Source: Scytonema sp. UIC 10036
GTDB taxonomy: Bacteria; Cyanobacteriota; Cyanobacteriia; Cyanobacteriales; Nostocaceae
Direction of reading: 5' to 3'
DNA length: 27,197 nucleotides
Assembly: GCF_009725235.1 (NCBI RefSeq)
Contig: NZ_WJFC01000181.1
Coordinates: forward strand, 1 to 27,197
A program made the position numbers and the translations under genes. The notes beneath the pieces are model-generated. The model made no database searches and was not told the DNA's origin. It saw nothing but the letters and a program-made list of their open reading frames with translations. Of this stretch, positions 23,475 to 27,197 are shown piece after piece. Numbering within the stretch: the first letter of the stretch is position 1; the number at the start of each line of letters is the position of its first letter.

Positions 23475-24902
23475 TCGTTATCAATTTGAGGCGCTTGTAA
23501 GCTTCCAGAAAATCCACATACACGGTTTCCAATCGTGAAATACATCAAGGACAACATACCAGCTTCTCGATGTCGTTACCAGTTTGTTTGACACCACAAA
23601 GGTAAATGTACTTCAGCACCAATGTGGGACCGTTGATGTAGGTAAGTTCCTGCTTCAATATCGCGATGGCTGTGAAAGCACGTTGACATCGCGAGTATAT
23701 ATCGAAGATGAGACGTAAGGTGTATCGTTCAGGATTGCGATCGCTTCCTCAAAAGAGTTACCTCTATCAGCGCCACGAACAGGTCCAAATATTTCTTCAC
23801 GGGCAACCGCATTTGAGGAGTAAAATCGAGAATAGTAGGCTGAAAGAGTAACCGTTTGCAAACCTCCCTAGTCGCCACTTCCACCAATTAAAACTTTTGC
23901 ACCCTCTTCACGCGCAATATCTAGATATTTACTAACACGTTGGGAGTTGCTTTCATTACATAGGACAACATCCGTCTTTGAATCAGTACCAGCGCCAAGC
24001 GTAGCTGACTGTCGTTCTTCAGCATATCGGTAAATTCTCTTTATATCGCGATGTAGCAGCACACTTGTTGCAGTACACCTTGACCGGCATTCAAATGCAC
24101 CCCAACAGCACCATCCAAACAGTTGCAAATCGCATCTTCCATAACAATTGAGCATTTTTACCACCCATCTTCAGACACACGCGTTTGTGAGTGCGCCCGC
24201 AAGTAAGAAGCAACAAAAGCACGCGTTTCAGAAGAGCCAGTAAAAGAGACTAAATCAACATCAGGATGCTCAACTAAGCTTTTCCCGTTCTCTCCCACGC
24301 AATGCACCAAGTTGATAACACCTCAGGCAAACCAGCCTCTGCAAAAATTTCACGAGTTTTGTAGCACAGCAGGAGTATCTTCTGCGGTTTGGAGAATTAC
24401 AGTATTACCACACACCAAAGCGGCATTGCTTTCCACAAGGGATAGCAACTGGAAATTCCCACGGTGTAATCAAAGCAAACCCCAACAGGCATTCGGACTG
24501 TCATGGCGAACGTTGTGAGGGGCATTCAGAGGGTGTTCGTTTGCCCCAAATAACCGTCGTCCTTCGCCTGCACTGTAATAGCACAATCAATACCTTCTTG
24601 AACATCCCCCGTGCCTCTGCCAGAGTTACCCATTTCCCGCTCATCAACAGAGCAAGTTCTTCTTTTACTTTCGCAAAGTTCTCGACTCGTGACGTATTCG
24701 GCTCTGGCTGGAGCAGGCACAAGTCGCCAACCTGCGGTACGCAACACGGGCAGAAAGCTACAGATCTTCAACATCAGCTGCAAGCGAAGCGAAAAGTAGC
24801 AACCACTTCACGATTATCCGCAGGATTTCGGCTTTCTAAGTAGCACTGATGCAGAGTTTAACATTCTCCGCGATGTAATTACGGCAATTAGGGATGGCTC
24901 AT
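23471..24902 (-). pseudogene. Aldehyde dehydrogenase pseudogene with multiple frameshifts
   Basis: The original gene can be followed from an ATG at 24902, still preceded by GGAGG (24911-24915), to a TAG at 23471. Pieces in different frames read in order: ESRNPADNREVVATF, RLVPAPARAEYV, VKEELALLM, AEARG, DVQEGIDCA, CLKMGGKNAQ, RCTATS (catalytic Cys kept), HRDIK, YLDIAREEGAKVLIGG, EEIFGPV, FEEAIAILNDTPY, YINGPT, GVKQTGN, and KTVYVDF. About 1.43 kb remain against about 1.47 kb for an intact gene, so decay is mainly by small indels. The catalytic Glu of LEMGGK has become Lys. The original enzyme would have oxidised an aldehyde to an acid with NAD(P)+; the specific substrate is unknown. Confidence 0.85.
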
Positions 24903-25003
24903 TTTTTACACCTCCGGATTAGACCATTACTTCCAGTTGGCTTGTACTATTTATTATCGTCATGAAAAACAGATGTAACATTAGTAACAGATATGACTAA
25001 TCT

Positions 25004-25642
25004 CTAATGAATCAACGCCATCACTGCAGCAGGAGAACCGAGCCATGCTTTAACCTAAGAATCCCAATCACAAGCGTAATACCCCTTTGGTGGAACTGTT
25101 AATTGGTCAAATTCTCCAAACAATACGTGCTCTTAACACCTAAAAGTTAGTGCAAAAAGTGTTCTTGCCCTGCATCAACTCCGGGAGTATCAATTCCTAC
25201 TCCCGCAATTTGACGTTCTCCAGTAAAAACCTTGTCGCATCAATTCCAACAGGAAAGTGCATTCCTCTTGAGTATCCGGTTAAAAAAGGCATCTTACATC
25301 CAACACTTTTCTTGCACACTGTATGAGGAGTACTACACAGTTAGGAATGTCCCGTTTGTGTTCCCAAGCTAGATATCATCCACAGAAAGAACATAACTGA
25401 TTACCAACTGCTTGCTCCCAAAATCTAATAACACAGCTGTTACAATCATGAACCAGCAGGATAGGATCGATACCTACACCACAACATAAAGCTATTGAGC
25501 ATTCAGTGAGTTCCACACCTGTGTCTCCTAAAGAAAACGCCGCAGGTAATAACCATCCTTATCAACTCCGCCACAGTCTCAACCACTGGTGGATCGCCTT
25601 CCCACAAGGAATACCTGTATCAATCACATGGCTTAAGTGTAT
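25004..25642 (-). pseudogene. Cyclase-family (PF04199) hydrolase pseudogene
   Basis: Pieces in several minus-strand frames line up with the metal-dependent cyclase / kynurenine-formamidase-like family: LSHVIDTGIP, WEGDPP, DGYYLRRFSLG, GVGID, SVDD, AWEH, GHIPNCVVLL, AGVGIDTPGVDAGQ, PPKG, and a final AVMALIH before TAG at 25004. Frames change repeatedly and stops occur between pieces. The normally following His-rich motif (HxGTHxDAP type) is only partly readable. The 5' end, including the start codon, is missing; it abuts the repeat tract at 25664-25740. It ends about 100 bp before the ALDH pseudogene start, so the two were probably co-transcribed. Confidence 0.7.
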
Positions 25643-26880
25643 AATTGTGAGTAAGTGAATATTGTGGGACGAGGGAGACAAGGAGACAAGGGGGACAAGG
25701 GGGACAAGGGAGACAAGGAGGACAGGGGGACAAGGTAGAAAATTTCTCCGTGTTCTCTGCGCCTCTGCGGTTCATCAAACAAATTTTGCTTTCGCGTCAA
25801 CCTACTTAAAGTAGCTTCCATAACAGCAGAAGTTTGACCAGTCACGGTAAATACCAGCCCCTCACGGTAAACCCGTTGTGCGTTATGATGACTGTAAATA
25901 GACGCTCCACTAGAAACTGCGATCGCTGCATGAGCAATCCTAGTCGCTAAGTCAATCGACCAAGCTCGCAGTTGCAAGCGTTCTGCAAAAGACAGATCCG
26001 AATTTTGTTGTGCTTTGCGAATAGCAGCACGACAGTAGCCAAGTTCCTGCTGAAGACTTTCAAAAGCATCGGTAATAAAAGGCAATAATTTTTTCTTTGC
26101 AGCAGACTCTAAAATATCCAACCCACCAAGAGCACATCCTGTAGCCAAAAAAGTCGCACGAAGAACATTATTCTTGTCATTTTCATGAATCCAGCCAGCA
26201 GGTTTCATGAAAACAACACGTTCTACAGGCAAAAACCAGTCAGTTAAAGTTGCTGTGACAGTATTTGTAGATGTCATTGCTGCAAGCTGTGCGGGTGGTG
26301 AAAACGCGATCGCACCTCCCGAGTCTTGATGTGTTTCCACTAAAGGGATGATACCGAAAACAGCGCGATCGTCAGGTAAAGTCGCAGCAACAATAAACTC
26401 GCTAAAAAGATTCCAACCCGTAACCCAAGGTACAACTCCATTGAGTTGATAACCACCCGGTACTGGTACTGCAACAACAAGTGGTTCCCCTTCACGTCTT
26501 AGCTGAGAAAAACCAACTCCCAGTAAAATTTGACCATCACTCATGTAGGGAAGGTACTTTTGTTGAAGAGAGGCATTGTTGCTAGTAACAAGCATACCAG
26601 CAGCACTTTGGTGTTGCGTTTGCAAAAAAGCTAGAGCACCAGAATATTGGGCTACCAGTTCTTGAAAACTACCAAATACTTGCTCGCTAACCTCTTTTCC
26701 ACCCCAACGGCATGGCACTCTTAGGGCTAGCAGCCCCAACCTTCCCAGACTTTGCAATGCGTGAAATAAAGCGTTTGAGTTCCAGTCAATCTCATTCGCC
26801 AATGGTGCCACCTCTTCAAGCAAGAAAGATCGGGCTACCTTTAAAAGAGAATTAGTATTGTCTTGTTCAACACTATCCAT
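25633..26880 (-). CDS. Acyl-CoA dehydrogenase-like flavoprotein with repeat-encoded C-terminus
   Basis: A 415-residue open frame. Residues 1 to about 362 follow the acyl-CoA dehydrogenase fold: N-terminal helical domain (FLLEEVAPLANEIDWN), middle domain (GGYQLNGVVPWVTG), and C-terminal helices ending HNAQRVYREGLVFTVTG and MEATLSRL. The usual catalytic Glu near the C-terminus is not evident, so it may be a flavin monooxygenase-like or otherwise specialised member rather than a true acyl-CoA dehydrogenase. Residues from about 363 on are translated from a CTCTGCGGTTCAT repeat and a GGGGGACAAGG repeat (LSPLSPLSPLSP), so the native tail is replaced. Its former operon partners, a cyclase and an aldehyde dehydrogenase, are pseudogenes. 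It may itself be non-functional. Confidence 0.72.
   Translation of the reverse strand: MDSVEQDNTNSLLKVARSFLLEEVAPLANEIDWNSNALFHALQSLGRLGLLALRVPCRWGGKEVSEQVFGSFQELVAQYSGALAFLQTQHQSAAGMLVTSNNASLQQKYLPYMSDGQILLGVGFSQLRREGEPLVVAVPVPGGYQLNGVVPWVTGWNLFSEFIVAATLPDDRAVFGIIPLVETHQDSGGAIAFSPPAQLAAMTSTNTVTATLTDWFLPVERVVFMKPAGWIHENDKNNVLRATFLATGCALGGLDILESAAKKKLLPFITDAFESLQQELGYCRAAIRKAQQNSDLSFAERLQLRAWSIDLATRIAHAAIAVSSGASIYSHHNAQRVYREGLVFTVTGQTSAVMEATLSRLTRKQNLFDEPQRRREHGEIFYLVPLSSLSPLSPLSPLSPCLPRPTIFTYSQLYT
25664..25738. repeat. GGGGGACAAGG-type tandem repeat
   Basis: Degenerate array of GGAGACAAG / GGGGGACAAG units, adjoining a CTCTGCGCCTCTGCGGTTCAT dispersed repeat (25757-25777). Both are read through by the preceding minus-strand frame. 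Confidence 0.85.
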
Positions 26881-27197
26881 TGCCAGCTTGTTCGAGCGTG
26901 AGATCCTTTTTTTCTGTTATTTCTTCAGTAGGTTGGGTTGAGGAACGAAACCCAACGAGCGCTCTTCATTAATGTTTGCTTTATAAATCATCTCTAAAGA
27001 ACCCCTCCAACTCCCAGACATAGTAGGTTTTGGAGGGTTCAAATGTTGCAGCAAAAAGTGAATTATTAATAAGTTAACAGTTTAAAAGTAAATTTTAAAT
27101 TAAAAAACAGTTAATTTTTGGTAAAGTTATTCTTTAGAATACATTACAATTATAAAAATTTTACAAAATATATGTAATTAATTTTACATTTTTCTTA
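26881..27197. other. Intergenic region at the window end
   Basis: Holds the inverted copy of the GGTTGGGTTGAGGAACGAAA repeat (26929-26956), an imperfect inverted repeat at about 26999-27042 (AACCCCTCCAA / TTGGAGGGTT), and then about 140 bp of very AT-rich DNA. No gene is seen; any promoter cannot be assigned with confidence. Confidence 0.5.

Noticed and set aside
24312..24843. Plus-strand frames across the pseudogene region
   Set aside because: They lie opposite readable pieces of the decayed aldehyde dehydrogenase and show no family motif.

Overview
The window comes from a cyanobacterial chromosome, most likely a filamentous heterocyst-forming one (Nostocales: Nostoc, Calothrix, Scytonema or Tolypothrix type). 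The basis is well over a dozen HIP1 octamers (GCGATCGC), many heptameric short tandem repeats (STRRs) and other dispersed repeats typical of that order, and genes of cyanobacterial type: a KGK-domain protein, the DUF3536 GH57 protein, DUF4359, sucrose synthase, Mn-catalase, and an apparent psbA remnant. No ribosomal RNA, intact transposase or CRISPR array is visible.

Layout. 1-5.2 kb: a KGK-domain protein (+), a long GH57/DUF3536 glycoside hydrolase (-) and a Ca2+/H+ exchanger (+). 5.4-8.4 kb: six small genes, each with one PG_binding_1 domain; the first four are a tandem duplication of a two-gene unit, and the fifth looks like a 5'-decayed copy of the sixth. 8.5-10.9 kb: sucrose synthase (-). 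11-12.3 kb: a possible 37-residue membrane peptide, tRNA-His(GTG) on the minus strand, and a DUF4359 protein. 12.5-14.8 kb: Mn-catalase, then the overlapping pair sirB-cobA of sirohaem/tetrapyrrole synthesis. 14.9-19.3 kb, all minus strand: the YlqF/RbgA GTPase, a small membrane protein and an ArsR regulator that share a matching operator, then a DUF1338 (2-oxoadipate dioxygenase/decarboxylase type) gene just downstream of a class-III aminotransferase. 19.3-20.3 kb: a nearly gene-free stretch holding repeats and what looks like the first ~15 codons of psbA with an in-frame stop. 20.3-23.1 kb: an alpha/beta-hydrolase-fold protein (+) and a lipoprotein solute-binding protein (-). 23.4-26.9 kb: a decayed minus-strand catabolic cluster with an acyl-CoA-dehydrogenase-like flavoprotein (open, but with a repeat-encoded tail), a cyclase-family pseudogene and an aldehyde dehydrogenase pseudogene.

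The strongest themes are these. (1) A compact array of free-standing peptidoglycan-binding-domain proteins of unknown function, four of them with a single conserved C-terminal cysteine. (2) An ArsR regulon readable from sequence, with two matching 20-bp operators, one filling the spacer of a consensus promoter. (3) Dispersed repeats running into genes and supplying coding sequence, start regions, tails or stop codons in at least five of them. (4) Two side-by-side pseudogenes with frameshifts, one of which has lost its catalytic glutamate. All calls come from reading the sequence; no database search was run.
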